Source: Sinomonas sp. R1AF57
GTDB lineage: Bacteria; Actinomycetota; Actinomycetes; Actinomycetales; Micrococcaceae
Reading direction: 5' to 3'
DNA: 64,000 bases
NCBI RefSeq assembly: GCF_002224485.1
Contig: NZ_CP022463.1
Location: 2,402,792 to 2,466,791, forward strand
Below, piece by piece: positions 1-10,517 of the stretch; positions within the stretch are counted from its first letter, which is position 1; each line of letters starts with the position of its first letter. The notes under the pieces were generated by a model, which ran no database searches, had not been told where the DNA came from, and was given only the letters and a program-made list of their open reading frames with translations. The translations under genes and the position numbers were made by a program.

Positions 1-299
1 CCGGGGACTTCAACGGCGACGGCAAGAGCGACGTCCTCGCCCGCGACGCCAACGGCGCCCTCTGGCTCTACCCCGGCACCGGCACCGGAGGCTTCGGCAC
101 CCGCACCCAGGTCGGCTCCGGCTGGGGCGTCATGAACGCCATCCTCGGCATCGGCGACTTCAACGGCGACGGCAAGAACGACATCCTCGCCCGCGACACC
201 GCCTCCGGAGGCCTCTACCTCTACCCCGGCAACGGCACCGGCGGCTGGCTCACCCGCACCCAGGTCGGCTGGGGCTGGAACGGCCTCACCCTCCCCTGA
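1..299 (+). CDS. FG-GAP/VCBS repeat secreted protein, C-terminal fragment
   Basis: Open from the window edge and read in the frame that starts at base 3; TGA at 297-299. The roughly 98 visible residues hold two FG-GAP-type repeats with Ca-binding loops (GDFNGDGKSDVLARD and GDFNGDGKNDILARD), each followed by LWLYPGTG or LYLYPGNG and a VGWGWNGL-like strand. These repeats fold as beta-propeller blades in extracellular proteins. The wording closely matches the four FG-GAP proteins at 41-48 kb, so this is a further family member about 40 kb away. It ends in NGLTLP rather than the GGFTAVF ending of the others. The N-terminus lies outside the window. Confidence 0.85.
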   Translation, partial: GDFNGDGKSDVLARDANGALWLYPGTGTGGFGTRTQVGSGWGVMNAILGIGDFNGDGKNDILARDTASGGLYLYPGNGTGGWLTRTQVGWGWNGLTLP

Positions 300-320
300 C
301 GGCCCCACCCGACCAGGCCC

Positions 321-368
321 ACGCACGACGGCGCCCCCTCCCACCCAGGAGGGGGCGCCGTCGTGCGT
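321..368. terminator. Strong hairpin terminator between convergent genes
   Basis: Perfect 21-bp inverted repeat (321-341 with 348-368) and a 6-nt loop. It lies between the FG-GAP gene (+) and guaB (-), so it can end both transcripts. The arm contains GCACGACGGCG, which recurs in other hairpins of this window. Confidence 0.85.
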
Positions 369-377
369 CTGGTGCGG

Positions 378-1955
<1,578 letters not shown>

Positions 1956-2061
1956 TTACGGGTCTGGTCTGCTGCGGGTAGCTTCTATCCTAAACTTCCG
2001 CCGGGCCCCGAGGTATTCCGTCCCGGCGTCCCGGTGACCAAGCCCACACCGGTCGCGGCCG

Positions 2062-4161
2062 TCACCATCCGGTGGCTTCGAGCAGCCGCTGCTCGAGCAT
2101 GGGCGACATGGACGCCGTGTACGTGTTCGTCAGGTGGTTGTCGTCCAGGTACACGAAGACGTTCCCGATCGCGCCGCGGCAGTCGCCGCCGGGGCAGATG
2201 TAGTCGGTCATGTCGATCGGGAAGAAGCCCTCCTGGAACATCTGGGCGAACGGCACGAGCGGGTCCTGCTCGGCGAGCACCGCCGAGGCGAGTGGCCGGC
2301 AGGCGAGGGCGTCCGCGCCGTGCTGGGAGACGCAGTCGGCCATGTTGAACGTGAAGCGCGGGTTGTCCCGCATCGCGACGACCTGGATGCCGCGGGCGAG
2401 GAAGCCCTCGACGAGCCGCTCGAGGCCGGGGGTGAGCGTCTCCTCCGGCGACGACGGCGCCGCCACCGTGCCGACCAGCACCACCGCGTCAGGCGGGTTT
2501 GCCGCGAGGTGCTCGGCGACGACCTTGTTGTAGTCGTTGCACTCGTCCCACTCCACGACGGCCTCCGGATCGTAGAAGCAGCCGCCCTTGGCCAGCTGGT
2601 AGAGCCGCCAGCTGTGCTGTACCGCGATGGGCTCGAACGCCGCGAGCCACTGCTGGGAGTGGGAGTTCCCCAGCACCAGCACGTTCTTGGTGATCGCCGC
2701 CGGATCGGCGGGGCTCGACTGCGTGCACACGTCCGCGAGCTCGGACGGCAGGCCGAGGTCGGCAGAGCACGGCTCGGGCAGGTGCGCCCAGTCCTGGCTC
2801 ACCGTCGAGGCCAGCGGCAGCAGGCTCGCCGACGGGTCCGGGCGCCCCGCGTAGCCTGGCACGAGCGCGGCCGCACCCGGGTTGTCCCGGGAGGCGTTCG
2901 CGAGCGCCTTGTAGTTGGCCGCCTGGAGGGACACCTGGACGCTCGCCACGGGGAGCGCGACGACGGCGGCGCACGCCGCGACCGCGACCAGTCCCCGCCG
3001 GCGGCTCGACTCGGGCCACGACCAGGCGCGCCAGGGGCGGTCCACGAACCGCGTGGTGAGGTAGCCGAGCACGGCCGCCGCGAGCACCACCGCGCTGCCC
3101 GACAGCCAGCCCATGCGGTCCTTGCCCGACACCGCCAGGGCCATGACCAGCAGTGGCCAGTGCCACAGGTACAGCCCATAGGAGATGTCGCCGAGCCGCT
3201 GCAGCGGGCGCAGCGTGAGGATCCGGTGGACGCCGGCGGGGCCGCCGTCGACCCCCGCGAGAATGACCGCGCCCGCGGCGAGCGTTGGCCACAGCGCCGC
3301 GAAGCCGGGGAACGCGCCGTCGACCTGCAGGACGAGCCCGCACGCCACGATCGACGCGAGGCCCGCCCAGCCGGCGACGGCGGCCGCGCGCCGCGGGAGG
3401 GTGATCCGGCGGGACACGAGGGCCAGGAGCGCGCCGAGGGCGAACTCCCACAACCGCGCGAGGGTGTCGAAGTAGGCCTCGGACTGGGAGACGGCGGTGA
3501 AGTACACCGAGTAGCCCAGGGAGACGAGGAAGACCGCGGCGAAGAGCCAGAAGAGGACGCGCTCGTAGTGGAGGCGGAGGCGCCGGCACACTGCGGCCAT
3601 CCCCACGAAGAGGAGCGGGAACAGCAGGAAGACCTGGCCCTGGATGGACAGGGACCAGAAGTGCTGGAAGGGACTCGCGGCAGCGTGGTTGCCGGCGTAG
3701 TAGTCCACGGCGTCGCGCTGGAGGACGAAGTTCTCCACGTAGGCGAGCGACGCCCACGCCTGCTCGAGGACCGACGCCCAGCGCGTCCCGGGGAGGAACA
3801 CGAGCGCGGCGAACACCGTGCCGGCGATCGTGACGGCCGCGGCGGGGAGGAGCCGGCGGAAGGTGTGGATCCAGTGCCGGCCCAGGTGGACCCGGACGCC
3901 GCGGCGGTAGCGGTCCGCGAACTGGCCGGTCATGAGGAAGGCCGAGATGAGGAGGAAGACGTCGACGCCGCCCGAGACCCGGCCGAGCCACACGTGGTAG
4001 GCGACCACGAGGCCGAGGGCCACGGCCCGCAGGCCCTGGATCTCGGGGCGGAACTTCCTCTGCGCGGGCCCTTGGGCAGAACCGTGCGCGGGTCCCCCGG
4101 GGGCCGCCATGTGCCGGGGCTGGTACGTGGCGGTGACGGACTCAGGACGCGCGGACATCAC
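2062..4161 (-). CDS. Membrane acyltransferase 3 fused to SGNH hydrolase domain
   Basis: OafA/OatA-type O-acyltransferase: an integral membrane acyltransferase domain moves acyl groups across the membrane and a C-terminal SGNH domain transfers them to cell-envelope glycans. Near the N-terminus FRPEIQGLRAVAL and VVAYHVW carry the family's essential His; about ten hydrophobic segments follow. The C-terminal part has a GNSHSQQW nucleophile block and a late DDNHLT (Asp-x-x-His) block. I chose GTG at 4161 because GAGGAGG (rc of 4171-4177) lies 9 nt upstream; the frame stays open to 4248 without a good ribosome site. The acceptor glycan cannot be told from sequence. Confidence 0.88.
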   Translation of the reverse strand: MMSARPESVTATYQPRHMAAPGGPAHGSAQGPAQRKFRPEIQGLRAVALGLVVAYHVWLGRVSGGVDVFLLISAFLMTGQFADRYRRGVRVHLGRHWIHTFRRLLPAAAVTIAGTVFAALVFLPGTRWASVLEQAWASLAYVENFVLQRDAVDYYAGNHAAASPFQHFWSLSIQGQVFLLFPLLFVGMAAVCRRLRLHYERVLFWLFAAVFLVSLGYSVYFTAVSQSEAYFDTLARLWEFALGALLALVSRRITLPRRAAAVAGWAGLASIVACGLVLQVDGAFPGFAALWPTLAAGAVILAGVDGGPAGVHRILTLRPLQRLGDISYGLYLWHWPLLVMALAVSGKDRMGWLSGSAVVLAAAVLGYLTTRFVDRPWRAWSWPESSRRRGLVAVAACAAVVALPVASVQVSLQAANYKALANASRDNPGAAALVPGYAGRPDPSASLLPLASTVSQDWAHLPEPCSADLGLPSELADVCTQSSPADPAAITKNVLVLGNSHSQQWLAAFEPIAVQHSWRLYQLAKGGCFYDPEAVVEWDECNDYNKVVAEHLAANPPDAVVLVGTVAAPSSPEETLTPGLERLVEGFLARGIQVVAMRDNPRFTFNMADCVSQHGADALACRPLASAVLAEQDPLVPFAQMFQEGFFPIDMTDYICPGGDCRGAIGNVFVYLDDNHLTNTYTASMSPMLEQRLLEATGW

Positions 4162-4328
4162 GGTCGAGGGCCTCCTCGGAGCTTTGGGCAGAACGTTCAT
4201 GCTATCGCGGCCGGAGAGCAGCTCCTGCCGCTTCCAGCGTCCATTCATTCCGGGGAAGCTGTGTGTACGTTGTGAAGGTCATTGCTCCCCGTTGGGAGGG
4301 CTGTCCGCTGGCGGGAAGGGTCTCGGCC

Positions 4329-5312
4329 ATGATGATGATCCGGGTGCAGGTCCCCTCGGGGATGACGGAGGCCGTGGTCGGCGTCGCCCGGGACCACCGC
4401 GGCGTGGCGGAGGTCGTCGTGGTCTCGGAGGCGTCCCTCGAGCCGCCCGGCGACCTGATCGAGCTCCAGGTCGCCCGGGAGTCGGTCGAGCAGCTCCTCG
4501 AGGGCTTCGACGCCCTCGGGGTCCGCGACGCCGGCTCCGTGGCCCTGTTCACCCCCGACGCCGTCCTCGGCACCCGCGCCGACGAGGCGGTCGCGGAGGC
4601 CCCCGGCGAGGGGTCGGACGCCGTGATCTGGGAGGAGCTCAAGCAGCGCACCGGCTCGGACTCGCGGCTCACGTGGCAGTTCCTCGTGTTCCTCGTCGCC
4701 GCGACGAACCTCGCGGGGATCGGCATCGTGACCGACTCCACGATCGCGATCGTCGGGGCGATGGTGGTCGGGCCCGAGTTCGGCCCCCTCGCCGCGGTGG
4801 CGGTGGCCCTGGTCGAGCGGCGGTGGGTGCTCGCGCGGCAGGCCGCGCTCGCGCTCCTGGTCGGATTCCCGGCAGCGATGCTGACGGTGGCCGCCGCGGC
4901 GGCCGTCTCGGTCCCGCTCCGGCTCTTCGACCCGGCGATCGTGGCCGCTCCCGACTCCGCCGTCGAGTTCATCTACAAGCCTGGCCCGTACTCATTCATC
5001 GTCGCCGTCATCGCGGGGGCGGTGGGCATGGTCTCCCTCGTCGGGAACAAGTCCTCGGCGCTGGTGGGCGTGTTCATCTCGGTCACCACCGTCCCCGCCG
5101 CCGGGTACGTCGCCGTCGCGCTTGTCCTGGGCCAGCCGGAGAAGGCCCTGGGCTCGGCGCTCCAGCTCGCGCTGAATCTGACCGGGATCGTGGTCGCCGC
5201 CGTCGTCGTCCTCGTCGTCTACCGCACACTGACCCCGGAGATGCCCCCGCAGGCGCTGGCGCGGCTGAGGGACCGTACGCACTGGTCGGCCGGCAGGCGC
5301 CGCCGCCGGTAG
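4329..5312 (+). CDS. DUF389 family membrane protein
   Basis: About 327 residues. The N-terminal 110 residues are soluble and ferredoxin-like in composition (IRVQVPSGMTEAVVGV, then acidic stretches). Several hydrophobic helices follow, with the DUF389 signature GIGIVTDSTIAIVGAMVVGP and a GPYSFIVAVIAGAVGMVSL helix. Function of the family is unknown. Start set at the first of three ATG codons at 4329, preceded by GGGAAGGG; the frame extends to 4263 but that part looks non-coding. It is divergent from the acyltransferase and ends at a large hairpin. Confidence 0.85.
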   Translation: MMMIRVQVPSGMTEAVVGVARDHRGVAEVVVVSEASLEPPGDLIELQVARESVEQLLEGFDALGVRDAGSVALFTPDAVLGTRADEAVAEAPGEGSDAVIWEELKQRTGSDSRLTWQFLVFLVAATNLAGIGIVTDSTIAIVGAMVVGPEFGPLAAVAVALVERRWVLARQAALALLVGFPAAMLTVAAAAAVSVPLRLFDPAIVAAPDSAVEFIYKPGPYSFIVAVIAGAVGMVSLVGNKSSALVGVFISVTTVPAAGYVAVALVLGQPEKALGSALQLALNLTGIVVAAVVVLVVYRTLTPEMPPQALARLRDRTHWSAGRRRRR

Positions 5313-5316
5313 GCCC

Positions 5317-5393
5317 GCATGCACGACGGCGGCGGGCCCCCTTCCGCTGGAAGGAGGCCCGCCGCCGTGGTCACCGCGCGCCGTCGTGCGTGC
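5317..5393. terminator. Nested hairpin terminator between DUF389 gene and groL
   Basis: An outer arm (GCATGCACGACGGC, 5317-5330) pairs with 5380-5393 at 13 of 14 positions. An alternative inner stem ACGGCGGCGGGCC (5326-5338) pairs perfectly with 5356-5368. It separates convergent genes and contains the recurring GCACGACGGC arm. Confidence 0.8.
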
Positions 5394-5407
5394 GGCGGGA
5401 ACGAGCG

Positions 5408-7099
<1,692 letters not shown>

Positions 7100-7396
7100 T
7101 TACTTGACGACGATCGCCAGGACGTCGCGGGCGGAGAGCACGAGGTACTCGGCGCCGCCGGTCTTGACCTCGGTGCCGCCGTACTTCGAGTAGAGGACGA
7201 CGTCGCCGACGGCGACATCGACGGGGACGCGGTTGCCGTTGTCGTCAACGCGGCCGGGGCCGACAGCGACGACCTCGCCCTCCTGCGGCTTCTCCTTGGC
7301 GGTGTCCGGGATGACAAGACCGGAAGCCGTGGTCTGCTCGGCCTCGAGCGGCTTGACGACGATGCGATCCTCGAGGGGCTTGATGGAGACCGACAC
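7100..7396 (-). CDS. groES: Co-chaperonin GroES
   Basis: 10-kDa lid of the GroEL chamber. 98 residues, the usual length, with the family start [18 protein letters not shown], a mobile-loop region ([16 protein letters not shown]) and the conserved [10 protein letters not shown]. The start is GTG at 7396 with an AAGGAGAG ribosome site just upstream (rc of 7401-7409). First gene of the groES-groL operon. Two CIRCE operators lie about 90-160 nt upstream. Confidence 0.97.
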   Translation of the reverse strand: MSVSIKPLEDRIVVKPLEAEQTTASGLVIPDTAKEKPQEGEVVAVGPGRVDDNGNRVPVDVAVGDVVLYSKYGGTEVKTGGAEYLVLSARDVLAIVVK

Positions 7397-7459
7397 GGAT
7401 CTCTCCTTTTCATGAACGGGTCACGGGTTGGGGAGCCGGGCAAGCAACCGTCGTCGCGG

Positions 7460-7480
7460 GTGCCGGGAGCGTGCCTGACA
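7460..7480. promoter_or_regulatory. Palindromic leader element shared with hsp20
   Basis: Imperfect palindrome GTGCCGGG-AGCGTG-CCTGACA, 3 nt downstream of the proximal CIRCE on the groES side. On the + strand it matches 19 of 21 bases of the element at 28501-28521 beside the hsp20 CIRCE. Function unknown. Confidence 0.5.
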
Positions 7481-7483
7481 TGG

Positions 7484-7510
7484 TTAGCACTCGACGCTGC
7501 CGAGTGCTAC
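7484..7510. promoter_or_regulatory. CIRCE operator 1 (HrcA site) of groESL
   Basis: TTAGCACTC-N9-GAGTGCTAC, one mismatch from the consensus TTAGCACTC-N9-GAGTGCTAA. CIRCE is the binding site of the heat-shock repressor HrcA. hrcA itself is not in the window. Confidence 0.93.
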
Positions 7511-7530
7511 CGCCGACTCTAGTGAGCTGG

Positions 7531-7557
7531 TTGGCACTCGGTCAAGGCGAGTGCCAG
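7531..7557. promoter_or_regulatory. CIRCE operator 2 (HrcA site) of groESL
   Basis: TTGGCACTC-N9-GAGTGCCAG, a second degenerate CIRCE 20 bp upstream of the first. A pair of CIRCE sites before groES suggests cooperative HrcA binding. Confidence 0.85.
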
Positions 7558-7606
7558 CGTGGCGTTCCGCCACCGCCGGCCCCGGCCAGGCCTGGCGGCG
7601 CCGGCC

Positions 7607-7993
7607 CTACTCCCCCGCGAGCTCGTCGAAGCTCAGGTCCTCGCCGTCGTCGCCGTTCTGCGGGCGCGAGAGGTACAGGACGACGAGCGAGCCGATCAGG
7701 AGGACGAGGCCCACAATGACCCCCACGATGGACGCGGCCTTCACCCCCGCGTACTGGTCCCGCAGGGCCTGCGCCTCCGCGGTGGCGTCGTTGATGTTCT
7801 TGTCCCCGCCCATGGAGTACACGGCGGCGTTGAAGGCGTCGAGGCCGAGGACGACGGCGAGCAGCACCCCGGCGACGAGGGCGACGGCGATGCCTGCGAT
7901 CAGGAGGGTGCGGGCCGCGGGACGGAGCCGCATGATGCTGCGCCCCCGATCCGGGCGCGCGGGCGACGGGTCAGCGGCTGGGGTGGACTCCAT
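7607..7993 (-). CDS. Small two-helix membrane protein, unknown function
   Basis: 128 residues. A short basic N-terminus is followed by a hydrophobic helix (about 29-50), an approximately 45-residue polar segment containing YSMGGDKNINDATAEAQALRD, a second helix (about 87-110) and an acidic tail GDDGEDLSFDELAGE. No recognised domain. ATG at 7993 has no ribosome site but has TAGGGT exactly 6 nt upstream, suggesting a leaderless mRNA. Divergent from the methyltransferase gene by 54 bp. Confidence 0.75.
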   Translation of the reverse strand: MESTPAADPSPARPDRGRSIMRLRPAARTLLIAGIAVALVAGVLLAVVLGLDAFNAAVYSMGGDKNINDATAEAQALRDQYAGVKAASIVGVIVGLVLLIGSLVVLYLSRPQNGDDGEDLSFDELAGE

Positions 7994-7999
7994 ACGTCA

Positions 8000-8005
8000 A
8001 CCCTA
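8000..8005 (-). promoter_or_regulatory. -10 box, leaderless start of the 7993 gene
   Basis: TAGGGT (reverse strand), 6 nt before ATG. Matches the TANNNT pattern seen before several genes here. Confidence 0.5.
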
Positions 8006-8035
8006 TCCAATGAGCACCTCCCTACGGCGCCCATT

Positions 8036-8041
8036 TAGGCT
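8036..8041 (+). promoter_or_regulatory. -10 box, leaderless start of the 8048 gene
   Basis: TAGGCT, 6 nt before ATG 8048. The bases between are GGAAGG, which could also act as a very close ribosome site. Confidence 0.45.
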
Positions 8042-8047
8042 GGAAGG

Positions 8048-9271
8048 ATGCCCCATGACAAGCACACCCCGGAGCAGCTGGCGCCCCTGCTGACGCCGGA
8101 GGGCTGGGCCCTCCTCAATTCCCTCGGCCCCTACCGGGAGGACGAGGCGCTCGCGCTGTCCTCCCGGCTGCGCAAGGAGGGTCACTCCCCCGAGCTCGTC
8201 TCGGCCGTCCTGTCCCAGGCACGGCTGCGCGCCAAGGCGCAGGCCAAGTTCGGCGAGTTCTCCGCCCACATGCTCTTCACGCGGGCCGGCCTCGAGCAGG
8301 CAACGCGACTGTCGGTGGCCGCCCGGCACGCGCGGCGGTTCGTCGACGCCGGCGTGTCGCACGTCGCGGACCTCGGCTGCGGGCTGGGCGCCGACGCGCT
8401 CGCGATGGCCTCGCTCGACCTGGAGGTGACCGCCGTCGAGCTCGACGAGACGACCGCCGCCTGCGCGACCATGAACCTCATGCCGTTCCCCAAGGCGCGC
8501 GTGGTGCACGCGGACGCCCAGTCCGTGCCGCTCGAGGCGTTCGACGGCGTGTGGCTGGACCCGGCGCGGCGCGAGACGTCGTCGTCGGGCACCACGCGGA
8601 TCTGGGACCCGGAGGAGTTCTCGCCGCCGCTGTCCTTCGTGGAGTCCCTCGCCGCGCGCGGCCTGCCCGTGGGCGTCAAGCTCGGCCCCGGGGTGCCGCA
8701 CGAGTCCATCCCGGACGGCTGTGAGGCGCAGTGGGTGTCGGTCGACGGCGACGTGGCCGAGGTGGCCCTGTACTTCAACGCCCTCCGGCGCCCGACCGTG
8801 CGGCGCGCCGCCCTCGTGCTCTCCGCGGCAGGCGCGTCCGAGCTCGTCGCCGAGACCGACTTCGACAAGGGCACCGAGCCGCACGTCGGGCCGCTCGAGG
8901 GCTACCTCTACGAGCCCGACGGCGCAGTCATCCGCGCGGGCCTCGTCGCGGAGCTGGCCGAACGGCTCGGCGGCCACCTCGTCGACGAGCACATCGCGTA
9001 CATCTGCGCGCCTGACCTCGTCGCGACCCCGTTCGCGCGCGCCTACCGCGTGCTCGAGGTGCGGCCGTACAGCGTCAAGGCCCTGCGCGCCTGGGTGCGC
9101 GAGGAAGGCATCGGCGTCCTGGACATCAAGAAGCGCGGCACCTCCGTGACGCCCGAGGAGCTGCGGAAGATGCTCCTGGTCGGGCAGAAGAAGGGCGCCT
9201 CGAAGAAGGCGACCTTGGTCCTGACGCGCATCGGCGAGGAGCGGGTCGCGGCGGTCGTCGAACCCGCCTGA
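8048..9271 (+). CDS. Class I SAM-dependent methyltransferase with THUMP-like domain
   Basis: 407 residues. The N-terminal helical region (TPEGWALLNSL...) precedes a Rossmann methyltransferase core with the SAM motif VADLGCGLGADALAMA at about residues 110-125, an acidic motif (VTAVELDE) and VWLDPARRE in the place of the catalytic motif. A C-terminal THUMP-like part (KGTEPHVGPLEGYLYEPDGAVIRAGLV) suggests a structured RNA substrate. The family is common in actinobacteria but its substrate is not established. It is convergent with the shikimate dehydrogenase-like gene across a long hairpin. Confidence 0.85.
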   Translation: MPHDKHTPEQLAPLLTPEGWALLNSLGPYREDEALALSSRLRKEGHSPELVSAVLSQARLRAKAQAKFGEFSAHMLFTRAGLEQATRLSVAARHARRFVDAGVSHVADLGCGLGADALAMASLDLEVTAVELDETTAACATMNLMPFPKARVVHADAQSVPLEAFDGVWLDPARRETSSSGTTRIWDPEEFSPPLSFVESLAARGLPVGVKLGPGVPHESIPDGCEAQWVSVDGDVAEVALYFNALRRPTVRRAALVLSAAGASELVAETDFDKGTEPHVGPLEGYLYEPDGAVIRAGLVAELAERLGGHLVDEHIAYICAPDLVATPFARAYRVLEVRPYSVKALRAWVREEGIGVLDIKKRGTSVTPEELRKMLLVGQKKGASKKATLVLTRIGEERVAAVVEPA

Positions 9272-9284
9272 GCTTCCCCCACCC

Positions 9285-9367
9285 GTTGCGGGGTCCCTGC
9301 CGACCCGTTGAGGGGTCATGTCCCTGCAAGGACATGACCCCTCAAGGGCAGGGACGGGACCCGCAAC
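9285..9367. terminator. Long bidirectional hairpin terminator
   Basis: The core is a perfect 16-bp stem (9308-9323 with 9330-9345, loop CTGCAA). It is extended by imperfectly paired arms starting GTTGCGGGGTCCCTGCC (9285-9301) and ending GGACCCGCAAC. It lies between convergent genes. Confidence 0.8.
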
Positions 9368-9397
9368 GTCACTGGGCCCGACGTCGCTGGGCCGACA

Positions 9398-10243
9398 TCA
9401 CTGGGCCCGCATGAACTCCTCGGCCGCGGCGACCTGCTCGGGCGTCGGCGTGATGCCCGTGTAGAGGACGAACTGCTCGAGGGCCTGGATCGTCATGACT
9501 TCCGCGCCGGAGATGACGGTCTTCCCCGCGGCGCGGCCCGCGCGGGTGAGCGGGGTCTCGGGCGGGAGCGCGACGACGTCGAACACCACCCGCGCGGCCT
9601 CCACGGCGTCCTGGGGGAACGCGAGCGAGTCCGCGTCGGGGCCGCCCGCCATGCCGATGGGCGTGACGTTGACGAGCACGTCCGCCGCGGCGGCGCCGGG
9701 GGCTGCGTCCTGGAGCGCCGCCTCGACCGAGGGCTTCCACCCGAAGCCGTAGAGGTCCGCGAGCGCGCGCCCGGCCTCTTCGTTGCGCGCCACGACCGTC
9801 ACGTTCCGGAATCCGGCGTCGCGGAACGCCGCGGCGGTGGCCTTGGCCATGCCGCCCGACCCGCGCAGCATGACACTCCACTCCGGAACGAGCGCGTTGC
9901 GCTCGATCAGCTGGGCGATCGCCGTGTAGTCGGTGTTGTAGGCGGTGAGGACGCCGGAGTCGTTGACGACCGTGTTCACGGAGTCGATCGCGGCCGCCGA
10001 GGCGTCCATCCGGTCCACGAGCGCGATCACGTCCTCCTTGTACGGCATCGACACGGCGCACCCGCGGATCCCGAGCCCGCGCACCCCGGCGATCGCCTGG
10101 GTGAGGTCCGTGGGCGCGAAGGCCTTGTAGATCCAGTTCAGGCCCAAGGCCTCGTAGAGGTAGTTGTGGAAGCGCGTCCCGTTGTTGCTCGGCCTGGCCG
10201 AGAGCGAGATGCACAGCGTCATGTCTTTGTTCAGGATCGGCAC
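9398..10243 (-). CDS. Shikimate 5-dehydrogenase-like protein
   Basis: 281 residues, AroE fold: substrate-binding N-terminal half and NADP-binding C-terminal half. Seen are CISLSARPSN (the Ser-x-Ser substrate motif), VSMPYKEDV with the catalytic Lys, NTDYTA, and a nucleotide-binding stretch LRGSGGMAKATAAAFRDAG with the ARNEEAG loop. Family role: reduction of 3-dehydroshikimate or a related quinate-type substrate. There are no aro neighbours and it belongs to the divergent NKDMTLCISLSARPS subgroup, so a role outside the main shikimate pathway is possible. GTG start with TAGCCT 6 nt upstream suggests a leaderless mRNA. Confidence 0.82.
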   Translation of the reverse strand: MPILNKDMTLCISLSARPSNNGTRFHNYLYEALGLNWIYKAFAPTDLTQAIAGVRGLGIRGCAVSMPYKEDVIALVDRMDASAAAIDSVNTVVNDSGVLTAYNTDYTAIAQLIERNALVPEWSVMLRGSGGMAKATAAAFRDAGFRNVTVVARNEEAGRALADLYGFGWKPSVEAALQDAAPGAAAADVLVNVTPIGMAGGPDADSLAFPQDAVEAARVVFDVVALPPETPLTRAGRAAGKTVISGAEVMTIQALEQFVLYTGITPTPEQVAAAEEFMRAQ

Positions 10244-10249
10244 GGCACA

Positions 10250-10255
10250 AGGCTA
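10250..10255 (-). promoter_or_regulatory. -10 box, leaderless start of shikimate dehydrogenase-like gene
   Basis: TAGCCT (reverse strand), 6 nt before GTG 10243. Confidence 0.5.
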
Positions 10256-10278
10256 GTGCCGCGCCGGTCCCGGTGTCG

Positions 10279-10401
10279 TCAGCCCTGGCGCGCCTTGACG
10301 CGGGGGTTCTTCTTGTTGATCACGAACGTCCTGCCGCGGCGGCGCACCACCTGCGCCCCCGGGATCTTCTTCAGCGCGTGGAGGGAGTTGCGGACCTTCA
10401 T
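10279..10401 (-). CDS. rpmJ: 50S ribosomal protein L36, zinc-free (C-) paralogue
   Basis: 40 residues, [20 protein letters not shown] to the end, rich in Lys and Arg. It lacks the Cys and His ligands of zinc-binding L36, so it is the C- (YkgO-like) type that replaces the zinc form when zinc is scarce. ATG 10399-10401 is preceded by AGGAACC-like bases. A perfect 15-bp palindrome resembling a Zur box lies 53 nt upstream. The shikimate gene follows only about 35 bp downstream but appears to have its own promoter. Confidence 0.93.
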   Translation of the reverse strand: MKVRNSLHALKKIPGAQVVRRRGRTFVINKKNPRVKARQG

Positions 10402-10454
10402 CGTGGTTCCTTTCGTCGGTCTGTGAGGTTCGTGGGCCTCGCACCCCTCAACAG

Positions 10455-10469
10455 TGAGAACTGTTCTCA
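10455..10469. promoter_or_regulatory. Zur-box-like palindrome
   Basis: TGAGAAC-T-GTTCTCA, a perfect 7-1-7 palindrome resembling the actinobacterial Zur consensus TGAAAAT-N-ATTTTCA. It lies between divergent zinc-free L36 and AidB-like genes. Zinc repression of the former is the expected logic; binding is inferred. Confidence 0.6.
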
Positions 10470-10517
10470 TATTCCGCGTCTCTGGTCCCCGCAGGGGCCC
10501 GGGTGTGCAATGGGACC

